Of a stretch of 45,098 nucleotides of DNA, positions 36,628 to 44,637 are shown piece by piece. The notes below the pieces were generated by a model. That model was not told where the DNA came from, did not search any database, and was given only the letters and a program-made list of their open reading frames with translations. The DNA comes from Acidovorax sp. GW101-3H11 (GTDB lineage Bacteria > Pseudomonadota > Gammaproteobacteria > Burkholderiales > Burkholderiaceae_C), in contig NZ_LUKZ01000028.1 of NCBI RefSeq assembly GCF_001633105.1, forward strand, positions 1 to 45,098, read 5' to 3'. The position numbers and the translations under genes were made by a program. Each line of letters opens with the position of its first letter. Position 1 is the first letter of the stretch.

Positions 36628-37047
36628 TTAGTCCAAAAAGAACGCGCTATGAGAGCCAAGAGTCACCGTCACAGAGGAGATATCCGTTCCACAGCAAGCC
36701 AGATAAGGATGATTTTCCTCAAGGTCGGCCAACTCAAAAACAACTCGATCATCTACAACACGCCACCAGCTCTGAGCGCGCAACACGTAGAGGACTTTCC
36801 CGCGAGAGTGAATCAGCACGAATTTGGGTTGCTCTTCATCTGCCCATTGCAAGAGTTCCGAGACTCCCTCCCACGCTTGGTAAGCGCAGTGATTACGCAC
36901 TGGAGTGGGTAGCCCGTCTGGATACAGCACAGCATGGTTAGGGATTGAGATAGAGCAATTTGCGATCACGCAACGTTCGTCGATCTGCACGGGCAATAGC
37001 GACCTGAGATCTTGATCGCGTTGAGCATCGTGAGGTGGGCAAGCCAT
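36628..37047 (-). CDS. Hypothetical protein in low-GC patch
   Basis: 139 aa from the ATG at 37045-37047 (MACPPHDAQRDQD); an in-frame ATG at 37083 would overlap the upstream gene. Not recognised. No membrane helix or signal peptide. It is an alpha/beta-looking soluble protein with several Trp and Cys (CAYQAWEGVSELLQWADEEQ, VLIHSRGKVLYVLRAQSWWR). It begins 4 bp after the stop of the 37052-37735 gene, so the two are one unit. Base composition is much lower in GC than the flanks, suggesting transfer. Confidence 0.65.
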   Translation of the reverse strand: MACPPHDAQRDQDLRSLLPVQIDERCVIANCSISIPNHAVLYPDGLPTPVRNHCAYQAWEGVSELLQWADEEQPKFVLIHSRGKVLYVLRAQSWWRVVDDRVVFELADLEENHPYLACCGTDISSVTVTLGSHSAFFLD

Positions 37048-37051
37048 GCTC

Positions 37052-37735
37052 TTACGGCTTCCGACGGGTAGCTTCGATTTCACGCTCCATTCTTTTCATT
37101 CTTACGCAGAGCTTGACGTATTCAGCTGCTCCCCCCATGCGGTTTGCCGTGACGAAGTCGTTGTGAGCCTCCTTCTTACATTGGCTCTCATCACCCCCGG
37201 CGAACATGAACAAGCCGGCTACTACAACGAAGGCGGCACCACCGCCCATTACCCATATCAGCCGACCACCGACCCATGGAGTAGTCAAGGGTGCTGCACT
37301 AGGGGCAACAATAGCCGTTGCTTGAGGCAGAGGGGCCGCTCCGTTCGTATGTGCATCAAACGATGTAGCACTCACAGGCGCAGTCGCTGGAGCGAACGCA
37401 GGCGGAGGCATGTCTGGCACAGTCCAATTTCCTTGCACAACGGCCTCGATCAACTCTTTGGTGCGGGCTTTTCCCGACTCCCATATGTCGATGTTGTTGG
37501 GAAAGTCGCATTCAAAGTCGACCTGGATCATATTGGCCGCGACTGTTTTGAAGGTTACCGAGATGTCGAAAGAGTTCAGATAGAAGCGCCCCTTTCCTTG
37601 CAGCACGCCACTACTGGCGTTCACTGCAATGACCTTCCAACCCTTCTCTGAAATTGCCGACTTAACTCGATCAACGACAGCGGCGTACGACGCATAGGTC
37701 GTGACAGATAACTCTCCAACTTGGCTGAATTCCAT
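37052..37735 (-). CDS. Hypothetical single-pass membrane protein in low-GC patch
   Basis: 227 aa from the ATG at 37733-37735 (MEFSQVGELSV), with GAGAG at 8-12 bp. The frame stays open up to 38017, but that extra 94-residue stretch has a less protein-like look. Residues about 1-105 form a small alpha/beta domain (SYAAVVDRVKSAISEKGWKV, VLQGKGRFYLNSFDISVTFK). A Pro/Ala/Thr linker at 107-155 leads to one membrane helix (LIWVMGGGAAFVVVAGLFMF), followed by a charged tail with two Cys and a basic end. Topology: N-terminal domain probably cytosolic. Not recognised. Confidence 0.6.
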   Translation of the reverse strand: MEFSQVGELSVTTYASYAAVVDRVKSAISEKGWKVIAVNASSGVLQGKGRFYLNSFDISVTFKTVAANMIQVDFECDFPNNIDIWESGKARTKELIEAVVQGNWTVPDMPPPAFAPATAPVSATSFDAHTNGAAPLPQATAIVAPSAAPLTTPWVGGRLIWVMGGGAAFVVVAGLFMFAGGDESQCKKEAHNDFVTANRMGGAAEYVKLCVRMKRMEREIEATRRKP

Positions 37736-38226
37736 CAATCGTCTCTCGTTACAGATCGTGAATTCGAGTCTAGCCTTGGTTGGGAGCCCAAGCAACTCGC
37801 TGCAGTCGAACGTGATGTATCCCGAAAATCGTGCGAAATAAGCCGGATTGTTCGGGATATTCTGGACACGGATTCCTCCTGGAAGTGGCTTGCAGTTTGG
37901 GATTGCGGTCGATGCGCTGTGGAGGTGTCCATGTATAGAAATTCCGAGAAACCCGGCACGCCTTAGCCGAAAAACTATAGTCTGCGAAGTTGAAAAGCCG
38001 GGTGACCGCGACTCCAATTTGAGCCGCGCACAGAATCAATGACCTGATGGGGGCGGGCGCTCACAGTCGCGCCTGGGGCTGAGGCTGACTGGCCCACCGC
38101 GTGAATCGTCCAGTCCCTATGGCTGACTGAAGCCATGTTGCGGGGAAAGGGTCTCTGCGTCATTCGCAGGTTCATTGCGGTTGTTCGCCTCACGAGCCCA
38201 TCCACCTCCGCTGCTCCCTCCAGTCC
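37736..38226. other. 491-bp stretch with no supported gene
   Basis: Lower GC on the left half, rising to the right. Several overlapping short open frames on both strands compete and none has a ribosome site plus family look. It may hold the promoter of the two hypothetical genes, or decayed sequence. No tRNA or integrase remnant was recognised. Confidence 0.4.
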
Positions 38227-40104
38227 TCAAGCCGCCAGCACATCCTGCAGCACCCGCGTGGCCGCCAGTGCGCCCAGGCTGGATTCGGTGAAGCCGCCGT
38301 GCAGAACCACGCCGGTGGCGGCGAGCTTGGCCTCATGTTTGGCCACGGCGGCCAGGTTGGCCACCTCTTCGGCGTGCCGGAAGCGCCCGGGCGTGATGCG
38401 CACGGCACCGATGGCCAAGGTGGTGCACGGAAAGAACCGCCGCACGCCATGCCGGTCTTCTGCGTGGATGCCGCCTGCCTGCCGGGCGCCGTCGTCGAAC
38501 AGCGTGACGGCCTCGCGTGCAAACTCGTCCACGATGTTCTTGCAGCGCTGCAGCCAGTTGCTGCTCTGAAAGATCAGCATGAAATCGTCCCCGCCCACAT
38601 GGCCCACAAAGTCGCGGCGCGCGTCGCAGTGGGCCGTGGCCAGGCGCGCCACCAGGCGGATCATCTGGTCGCCACGCCAGTAGCCGTAGTGGTCGTTGAA
38701 GGGCTTGAAGTTGTTCAGGTCGGCGTAGCAGGCCACAAACTCGGTGCCACTTTCCAGCAGGCGCTGCATGTGCAGGCTGATGGGGATGTTGCCGGGCAGA
38801 AAGGTCAGCGGGTTGGCGTGCCGCGCGGCCTCGATGCGGGTTTCGGTCACGGCGCGCACCAGCTGGTCGCCCGTGCCCAGGCCCAGGTAGCGGCCGTTGT
38901 CGGTCACGATGTAGCCGTCGCTCAGGTAGCGCTGGTCCTGCGAGGTGAGGATGCCCACCAGCTGGTCCACGTCGCAGTCCAGCTCCACCACACGCGGCGC
39001 CTGGTTGGCAAAGGCCAGGCAGGACTTGCGGCCATGCACCTCGCGGAAGTACAGCGTGGCGTAGTGGTTCATGAACTGCTGGCGGTTGATGAGCGCCACG
39101 GGGCGTGTGCCGTCCACCACGGCCAGCGCGTGCAGGTCTGTGTGCTGGTGGAAGATCACGGCCACCGCATCGTTGCTGGTGGCGGGCGATGCGGTGGGCG
39201 CCTGCACCACCAGCAGGCTGCGCAGGATGCCCGGGCGCGCGGTCTGGCCCAGGTGCGGCAGCACGGCCACGCGGCGGTCCTGCATCACCTCCAGCGCCGC
39301 GCCCTCCACCGCGTTGCGTGGCTCGCGCGCCGGGCGGCCCAGCAGCCAGCCCTGGCCGTAGGGGATGTCCAGGTCGCGCAGCGCGCGCAGGTCGTCGCGG
39401 GTCTCGATGCCCTCGGCAATCAGCTTGGTGCCAAACACGTCGGCAATGCCCTTGATGGCCTGCAGCATCTGCAGGTTCTCGGGGTGGTCGCTGATGTCGT
39501 GGATGAAGTACTTGTCGATCTTCACGAAGTCGGGCTTGACCTCGGACCACAGCCGCAGGCTGGAGCGGCCGTCGCCAAAATCGTCGAGCGCCACGCGCGC
39601 GCCGCAGGCGTGCACGGCCTTGATGGCCTGGCGCAGCACGGGCATGTCGCTCACGCGCTCGTGTTCGGTGATCTCCAGCACCAGCATGCGGGCGCTCAGG
39701 CCAAAGCTGCGCACGGTCTCGCCCAGCATCTCGGCGCCCACCAGCGCCACGCCGTGCACCAGCGCATCGGCGCTGATGTTGACGAACAGGCGCCCCGGCG
39801 CTTCGTGCTGGCCCCATTGGGCGAGTGCGGTGAACACGCACAGCAGCTCGAAGTCCTGCAGGATGCCCTCCTGCCGCGCCAGACTCAGCAGCACGTCGGG
39901 GGTGTGGAGGGGGGAGTCCTGGGGGCCCCGGATCAGGGCCTCATGGGCATGGATGTTGCCCTCGCGCAGATCGGCCAGGGGCTGGAAGACGCAGTGCAGC
40001 CCACCCCCCTGCATGAGCCGGGCCAGTGGGCCGGTGCCATGGCGAGCAGCGGGCGACAGCAGCGCCATCATCGCCTCCAGCCGACTCCATTGGGTGTTCT
40101 GCAT
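38227..40104 (-). CDS. EAL-CBS-GGDEF cyclic-di-GMP protein
   Basis: 625 aa from the ATG at 40102-40104. Order: EAL domain about 35-285 with EALIRG (55-60), the metal/catalytic residues in NISADAL, EITEHE, DDFGDGRSS, KIDKYFIHD and AEGIET all present, so phosphodiesterase activity is likely. A pair of CBS-like repeats spans about 305-440. A GGDEF domain covers about 455-620 with GGDDF at 504-508 in place of GGDEF and no RxxD inhibitory site five residues before. This layout resembles CBS-containing dual proteins of Pseudomonas. It turns over c-di-GMP; the CBS pair probably binds an adenosyl ligand. Confidence 0.93.
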   Translation of the reverse strand: MQNTQWSRLEAMMALLSPAARHGTGPLARLMQGGGLHCVFQPLADLREGNIHAHEALIRGPQDSPLHTPDVLLSLARQEGILQDFELLCVFTALAQWGQHEAPGRLFVNISADALVHGVALVGAEMLGETVRSFGLSARMLVLEITEHERVSDMPVLRQAIKAVHACGARVALDDFGDGRSSLRLWSEVKPDFVKIDKYFIHDISDHPENLQMLQAIKGIADVFGTKLIAEGIETRDDLRALRDLDIPYGQGWLLGRPAREPRNAVEGAALEVMQDRRVAVLPHLGQTARPGILRSLLVVQAPTASPATSNDAVAVIFHQHTDLHALAVVDGTRPVALINRQQFMNHYATLYFREVHGRKSCLAFANQAPRVVELDCDVDQLVGILTSQDQRYLSDGYIVTDNGRYLGLGTGDQLVRAVTETRIEAARHANPLTFLPGNIPISLHMQRLLESGTEFVACYADLNNFKPFNDHYGYWRGDQMIRLVARLATAHCDARRDFVGHVGGDDFMLIFQSSNWLQRCKNIVDEFAREAVTLFDDGARQAGGIHAEDRHGVRRFFPCTTLAIGAVRITPGRFRHAEEVANLAAVAKHEAKLAATGVVLHGGFTESSLGALAATRVLQDVLAA

Positions 40105-40217
40105 CGCGTTGTGGGTCCCTGAGCAAGGACGCAAAGATACCCAGTCGCCGTGACAGTTTGGTTACAGAATCATGAATGCTACTTTTTTGATAGCTGGTAC
40201 GGCATGTCTGTAGCGCG

Positions 40218-40250
40218 GAGCGGGCCTTTTTTGTTCACAAAGGCCCGCTC
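40218..40250. terminator. Hairpin downstream of the porin gene
   Basis: Perfect 12-bp stem GAGCGGGCCTTT / AAAGGCCCGCTC with a 9-base loop. It lies 8 bp after the porin stop. There is no T-run after the stem on the minus strand, so it may be a processing/stability hairpin rather than an intrinsic stop. Confidence 0.5.
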
Positions 40251-40257
40251 AAGAGCC

Positions 40258-41307
40258 TCAGAAGCGGTGGCGAACGCCCACGCCCACGCTGCTGCCCTTG
40301 GCCTGGCTGGTGATGCGGTCGGCCATGGCCATCACGTAGAGGTCGGTGCGTTTGGACAGGAAATGGTCGTAGCCTACGGTGAAGGTCTTGCGCGAGATAT
40401 CGGTGGCGCTCAGCGTGGTCTGTGCCCACGATGCCAGCACCTTGCCGGTGGCGCCCACGGGCACCGACACGCCCAGTTGCGTGGTCTTGGCCTTGTTGGT
40501 GGTGTTGTCGGCCTTGGCCTGGCCATAGCTGGCAAAGGCCTTGACCACCGTGAAGTCGTAGGCGCCGCCCAGCATCCAGTCGGTCTTGGTGGTGCCCAGG
40601 TAGGTGCTGGGCACGGCGGGGTTGCTCATCTGGTCGCGCTCATAAAAGCCGGTGAGCGTGATGGGGCCGTTGAAGTACAGCGCGTTGATGCCCACGTTCT
40701 TCTTGCTGCTGTCGCCCGCGATCTCGCCAAACTGGTAATGCAGGTTGGCCGAGAGCCCGCCAAAGTTGGGCGTGCTGTAGATGATCTCGTTGGCCCAGCC
40801 TGTGTCCGACGGCGTGGTGGAACCCCAGCCGGTGCCGTTGAACAGCGGCACGTTCATGTGCAGGATTACGGGCGCGAAGGTGAACGAATCCCCCAGCGGG
40901 TTCGACACGATGGAGGGCAAAAAGTTGGGCGCCATGCCCCGGCCCACGGTGACGTTGCCGAAGCCACCCGACAGGCCCACGTTGGCATCGCGCGAGAAGA
41001 AGGTGTCGTTGGCGAAGCGGCCCTGCACGCCACTGTCCACCTTGATGAAGGAGGTGAGTGCGAAGTTGGCCTTGAGCCCGCCGCCCAGGTCCTCCGTGCC
41101 CTTGACGCCGAACCACGACGTGGTCATGCCACCGCTGCCCACCACTGCGCTGCGACCCGCGTCACCGGCGTTTTTCATGGAGCCCACATACACATCGGTC
41201 AGCCCCATCAGCTGGACCGAGCTTTGGGCCTGGGCCCCGATGGTGCACAACAGCAGTGCGCCGCCCAGCGAAAGAGACAGGGGCAGTGCGGACAGGTTTT
41301 TTTTCAT
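40258..41307 (-). CDS. Outer-membrane general porin (Omp32-like)
   Basis: 349 aa from the ATG at 41305-41307 (AGGAAAATCC upstream). Signal peptide cut after GAQAQ, typical SSVQLMGLTDVYVGSMKN start of 16-strand betaproteobacterial porins, PLFNGTGWGS-type loop, and the C-terminal beta signal ending in Phe (GVGVRHRF). It lets small anions and nutrients cross the outer membrane. It is divergent from a Crp/Fnr-type regulator with 313 bp between, which may control it. Anion selectivity is known for Omp32 but is only inferred here. Confidence 0.94.
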   Translation of the reverse strand: MKKNLSALPLSLSLGGALLLCTIGAQAQSSVQLMGLTDVYVGSMKNAGDAGRSAVVGSGGMTTSWFGVKGTEDLGGGLKANFALTSFIKVDSGVQGRFANDTFFSRDANVGLSGGFGNVTVGRGMAPNFLPSIVSNPLGDSFTFAPVILHMNVPLFNGTGWGSTTPSDTGWANEIIYSTPNFGGLSANLHYQFGEIAGDSSKKNVGINALYFNGPITLTGFYERDQMSNPAVPSTYLGTTKTDWMLGGAYDFTVVKAFASYGQAKADNTTNKAKTTQLGVSVPVGATGKVLASWAQTTLSATDISRKTFTVGYDHFLSKRTDLYVMAMADRITSQAKGSSVGVGVRHRF

Positions 41308-41620
41308 GGATTTTCCTGGAGGTGAAATGCCGGATGCCCGGCGTTGGGAAGGGGTGCTTGCAGCCCGGTGTGCACCGTGGTGCAGCGGCGGGCCCGCACG
41401 CAGGAATTCGCAATTTCCGTGCCTCTGCTGACACAGGTTCTTACAGCTGCACATCCCATCGCAGTGCAGGCAGGGCCGGGTGCAGGCACGCGGCGATAGC
41501 AGGTCCGCACGCAGCTTTCTTGTGTTTTTGCGCAAACCCTTGCAGGACGCGGCTTGCGACGTGGTTTGGCTTTGATCTTGCTCAATGCCCCGGGCGCGGC
41601 GACGCGGCAAAGTGGCTTCC
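41308..41620. promoter_or_regulatory. Divergent porin / Crp-type regulator promoter region
   Basis: 313 bp without a gene. It holds a Crp/Fnr-style box, TTGATCTTGCTCAA, at 41572-41585 (TTGAT-N4-CTCAA, one base from the FNR consensus), 35 bp before the regulator start. Several GC-rich short repeats of TGCAGG occur. The porin promoter must lie near 41320-41450. Confidence 0.45.
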
Positions 41621-42244
41621 ATGCTGCCCTCTACCCTTTTCTCCCTGCCCGCTGACACCGAGGTGATCGCCCCCGGCGAAGTGCTGCGCAGGCGCAATGA
41701 GGTCCTCACCTCCGTGTTGCACCTGGAAAGCGGCCGCGTGCTGCGCGGCGTGCTGGATGACGGCTTTCTGCGTCACCAGCTGGGCGCGGTGGAAGGGCCG
41801 TTCTGGCTCGATGCCGCATCGGCCCTGATGGGCCTGCCCTTCCCGGTGGACATGGTGGCTGACACGCGCCTGCAGGTGCGGCGCCTGCCCATTGAAGAGT
41901 TCCGCCGGAGCCTGGCCGCCATGACACCGGGTGCGCGCGGCCTGCTGCTGGACATGGCCCAGGGCTACCGGCAGCAGTCCGAACTGGCGGTAAGCCGCCT
42001 CGCGCAGGACGCGGAGTCGCGCTGTGCCCAATGGCTGCTCAAGCATGCCGAACCCGACCCCACGGGCGCCATGCAGGTCACGCTGCACCAGCGCAAGCGC
42101 CTGATTGCTGCGCAACTGGGCATTGCCCCCGAGACCTTCTCGCGCGTGCTGCGCCATTTGCGGGAGCTGGGGCTCATCCATGGCACCGGCAACGTGCTGA
42201 ACCTGCCCCAGCCCCGGGCATTGCAGTCGATGGCGGGGTGTTAG
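41621..42244 (+). CDS. Crp/Fnr-family transcriptional regulator (cNMP-like)
   Basis: 207 aa from the ATG at 41621. N-terminal beta-roll at about 1-110 (LFSLPADTEVIAPGEVLRRR, SVLHLESGRVLRGVLDDGFL) lacks the conserved cyclic-nucleotide phosphate cassette and the FNR cysteines. A dimer helix follows, then a C-terminal HTH_Crp at about 140-195 with RLIAAQLGIAPETFSRVLRH as recognition helix. The ligand is unknown. A TTGAT box in its own promoter matches the expected target and suggests autoregulation and porin control. Confidence 0.88.
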   Translation: MLPSTLFSLPADTEVIAPGEVLRRRNEVLTSVLHLESGRVLRGVLDDGFLRHQLGAVEGPFWLDAASALMGLPFPVDMVADTRLQVRRLPIEEFRRSLAAMTPGARGLLLDMAQGYRQQSELAVSRLAQDAESRCAQWLLKHAEPDPTGAMQVTLHQRKRLIAAQLGIAPETFSRVLRHLRELGLIHGTGNVLNLPQPRALQSMAGC

Positions 42245-42360
42245 GCATCACCCCCTGAGTCGCCTTCGGCGCCTTCCCCCTCTCCTGGGGGATGGGGACG
42301 CCAGCCGTGGCCTGGCGAAGCCAGCTCCACGGTGGCACTGGCTTGGGCTGCGCCAGTGCC
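42241..42360. repeat. Dispersed intergenic repeat, copy 2
   Basis: Plus-strand blocks CACCCCCTGAGTCGCC, CGCCTTCCCCCTCTC, GGGGACGCC, GGCACTGGCTTGGGCTGC and GCGCCAGTG match the element at 8013-8136 (minus strand), with a diverged middle. It begins within the regulator's stop codon. Confidence 0.75.
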
Positions 42361-42510
42361 GGGCTCAGGGTTTTTCCTTGCGTTTTTCCAAGGGTTCCAC
42401 CCAAGCCCCCGGCCCCGGGGGCTGCGTATATTTGTTGGGACATGTCTGCTGTGACCCGTCCCCATGCCTAACCTTCCGCGTGCCTGCGACGTTCCTGTGC
42501 CGGGGTGCCC

Positions 42511-44637
42511 ATGACGGCCCCTGCGCCATCGGCTGCGCCCGACGACGCTTCCGGCTGGCTGGTGCCGGGCACGCTGGTGCTGCGGCTCATGCTGGTGGCG
42601 GCGCTGGCTGTGGCCTTGTCGGGGGCGGTGGCAGCCTGGCTGGTCACCCGCGCATCGGGGCAAGAGGCCGTGCGCCGGGTGGTCAACCAGCAGACCGATG
42701 AGGTCGAAGTCGTGGCCCGCCTGCTGGCCAGCAAGATCGAACAAAGCCAGAAGGTGCTGCGCACCGTGGCCGCAGGCATCACGCCCGGCATGCTCGAATC
42801 CCCCTCGTCGCTCGAATGGCTGCTGCAGCAGGGCCTGCCCGCCGTGCAGTTCTTCGACACCATGCAGGTGGCCCGCGACAACGGCGAGCTGCGCCTGAAC
42901 CTGCGCGCCGGGCAACAGCAAAAAGCCTCTGAGCTGGACCCGGCCGAGCGCGACGCCCTGCGCCGCACCCTGGTGGACGGCAAGCCGCTGGTGTCTGAGC
43001 TGATCACCGGGCGCGGTGGCGAGCCGCGTGTGATGTTCACCATGCCACTGCATCGCGAAGACGGCACCGTGCTGGGCGTGGTGGCCGGGGCCTTGCGCCT
43101 GCAGTCGCAAAGCCTGCTGCCCCCGTCCATGACGCTGCCCGCGCGCGAAGACTCGCAGCTCATCGTGTTCACACGCGACGGCACCATCCTCTCGCACTCC
43201 GACTCGTCCCGCATCCTGGGCCAGGTGCGCGACGAAGCCGGGCTGGCGCCCGTGTACACCCGCTGGCTGACCCAGGCCCAGCCCGTGGTGGGCCGGGGCA
43301 TGAGCCATGTGCAGCCCGACCACATCGTGAGCATGGCGGGCATGCCCCTGCCGCAGTGGATCGTGGCGCGGGTCAGCACCTCGCAGGCATTGCTGGCGCC
43401 CTTGCGCGGCGCCCAGCGCGAAGCCTGGTGGCTGGCCGTGGCCAGCATGCTGCTGTGCATGCTGCTGGCCGTGGCCCTGATGGGCTGGATGGCGCAGCCC
43501 CTGGCGCAGCTCACCCACAAGGCGCGCCAGCTGCTCAAGACCAGCACCCGGCACCAGCAGCCCCCGGCCGACCAGGACTGGCCCCGCGCGGGCGGCGAGG
43601 TGGGCGAGCTGGTACGCGTGTTCCAGGGCCTGGTGCACCAGGGCCAGCAGCAACAGCAGCGCAAGGACACGCTCGATGGCCAGTTCCAGGCCGTGCTCGA
43701 CAGCGCCTCGGTGGGCATCATCATCTCGCGTCACGGCATGCTGGACGTGGTGGGCCGCCAGGCCTGCGTGATGCTGGGCTACACCGCGCAGGAGCTGCAG
43801 GGCCGCCCCGCACGCACCGTGTACGCCAGCGACGCCGACTATGCCCAGGTGGGCGAGCGCGTGCGCTCCGAAATGGCCGCGCATGGCGCGTTCGACGGCG
43901 ACATCTGCTTCATGCGCAAGGACGGCACGCCCGTGTGGGCCCGTGTGCAGGGGCGCGGCGTGCGGCCCGACGAGATGCATGGCGGCACCGTGTGGATCCT
44001 GGAAGACATCACCGCCGCCCGCGAAGCCCAGGTGCAGCACGCCTGGGAGCGCACGCACGATGCCCTGACCCAGCTCTACAACCGCGCTGCTTTCGACGAG
44101 CGTCTGGGCTTGCTGATGGCCGAGCGCTCCACGCGCCAGCGCAGCACCGCAGAGGATGAGGACGGCAATGAGCCGCAGGGCGACGGGGTGGTGCTGTTCC
44201 TCGATCTGGACCATTTCACCGTGGTCAACGACATTGCGGGCCACGACGCGGGTGACGATGTGCTGCGCCATGTGGCCCGCCTGCTGGCATCGCAGGTGCG
44301 CCAGATCGGCTGGGCGGCGCGCCTGGGGGGTGATGAGTTTGCGGTGGTGCTGCCCGGCTGCGCCCTGGCACGCGGCCAGGCGGTGGCCGAGCAGCTGCGC
44401 GTGGCGGTGCACGCCTGGGAGCCGTCGTACCAGGGGCGCAGTTTTACGCTGGGGGTGAGCATCGGGCTGGTGGTGCTGGATGCGAGCCTGCAGGATGTGC
44501 CGTCGGTGCTGTATGCGGCGGACATGGCTTGTTATGACGCCAAGCGGGCGGGGCGCAACCGGGTGGAGACGCGGCATGCGAGCCAGGCGACGGTGTCGGC
44601 TTCGGCGTCGGGGCGGATGGCGTTGGGGCCGGTTTGA
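42511..44637 (+). CDS. Membrane diguanylate cyclase (dCACHE-HAMP-PAS-GGDEF)
   Basis: 708 aa from the ATG at 42511; an in-frame GTG at 42505 is close. First membrane helix about 18-46, then a periplasmic double-CACHE-like sensor (to about 290), second helix about 305-330, HAMP about 330-385, PAS about 388-505 (QAVLDSASVGIIISRHGMLD, GYTAQELQGR, FDGDICFMRKDGTPVWARVQ), then GGDEF about 515-680 with canonical GGDEF at 606-610 and no RxxD inhibitory site. It should make c-di-GMP in response to an external small molecule. A poly-Gln run (QGQQQQQRKD) marks the HAMP-PAS joint. Confidence 0.94.
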   Translation: MTAPAPSAAPDDASGWLVPGTLVLRLMLVAALAVALSGAVAAWLVTRASGQEAVRRVVNQQTDEVEVVARLLASKIEQSQKVLRTVAAGITPGMLESPSSLEWLLQQGLPAVQFFDTMQVARDNGELRLNLRAGQQQKASELDPAERDALRRTLVDGKPLVSELITGRGGEPRVMFTMPLHREDGTVLGVVAGALRLQSQSLLPPSMTLPAREDSQLIVFTRDGTILSHSDSSRILGQVRDEAGLAPVYTRWLTQAQPVVGRGMSHVQPDHIVSMAGMPLPQWIVARVSTSQALLAPLRGAQREAWWLAVASMLLCMLLAVALMGWMAQPLAQLTHKARQLLKTSTRHQQPPADQDWPRAGGEVGELVRVFQGLVHQGQQQQQRKDTLDGQFQAVLDSASVGIIISRHGMLDVVGRQACVMLGYTAQELQGRPARTVYASDADYAQVGERVRSEMAAHGAFDGDICFMRKDGTPVWARVQGRGVRPDEMHGGTVWILEDITAAREAQVQHAWERTHDALTQLYNRAAFDERLGLLMAERSTRQRSTAEDEDGNEPQGDGVVLFLDLDHFTVVNDIAGHDAGDDVLRHVARLLASQVRQIGWAARLGGDEFAVVLPGCALARGQAVAEQLRVAVHAWEPSYQGRSFTLGVSIGLVVLDASLQDVPSVLYAADMACYDAKRAGRNRVETRHASQATVSASASGRMALGPV

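Noticed and set aside
36450-36659. A 69-residue minus-strand frame in the puuD downstream gap.
   Set aside because: No ribosome site or recognisable motif, and it overlaps the end of the hypothetical gene.
37736-38017. N-terminal extension of the 37052-37735 membrane protein (start at 38017).
   Set aside because: Open but without a good start signal, and overlapped by several equally plausible short frames; the inner ATG at 37735 has an acceptable ribosome site.
42241-44577. A 778-residue minus-strand open frame opposite the diguanylate cyclase.
   Set aside because: His/Gln-rich shadow of the clear GGDEF gene, no domain.
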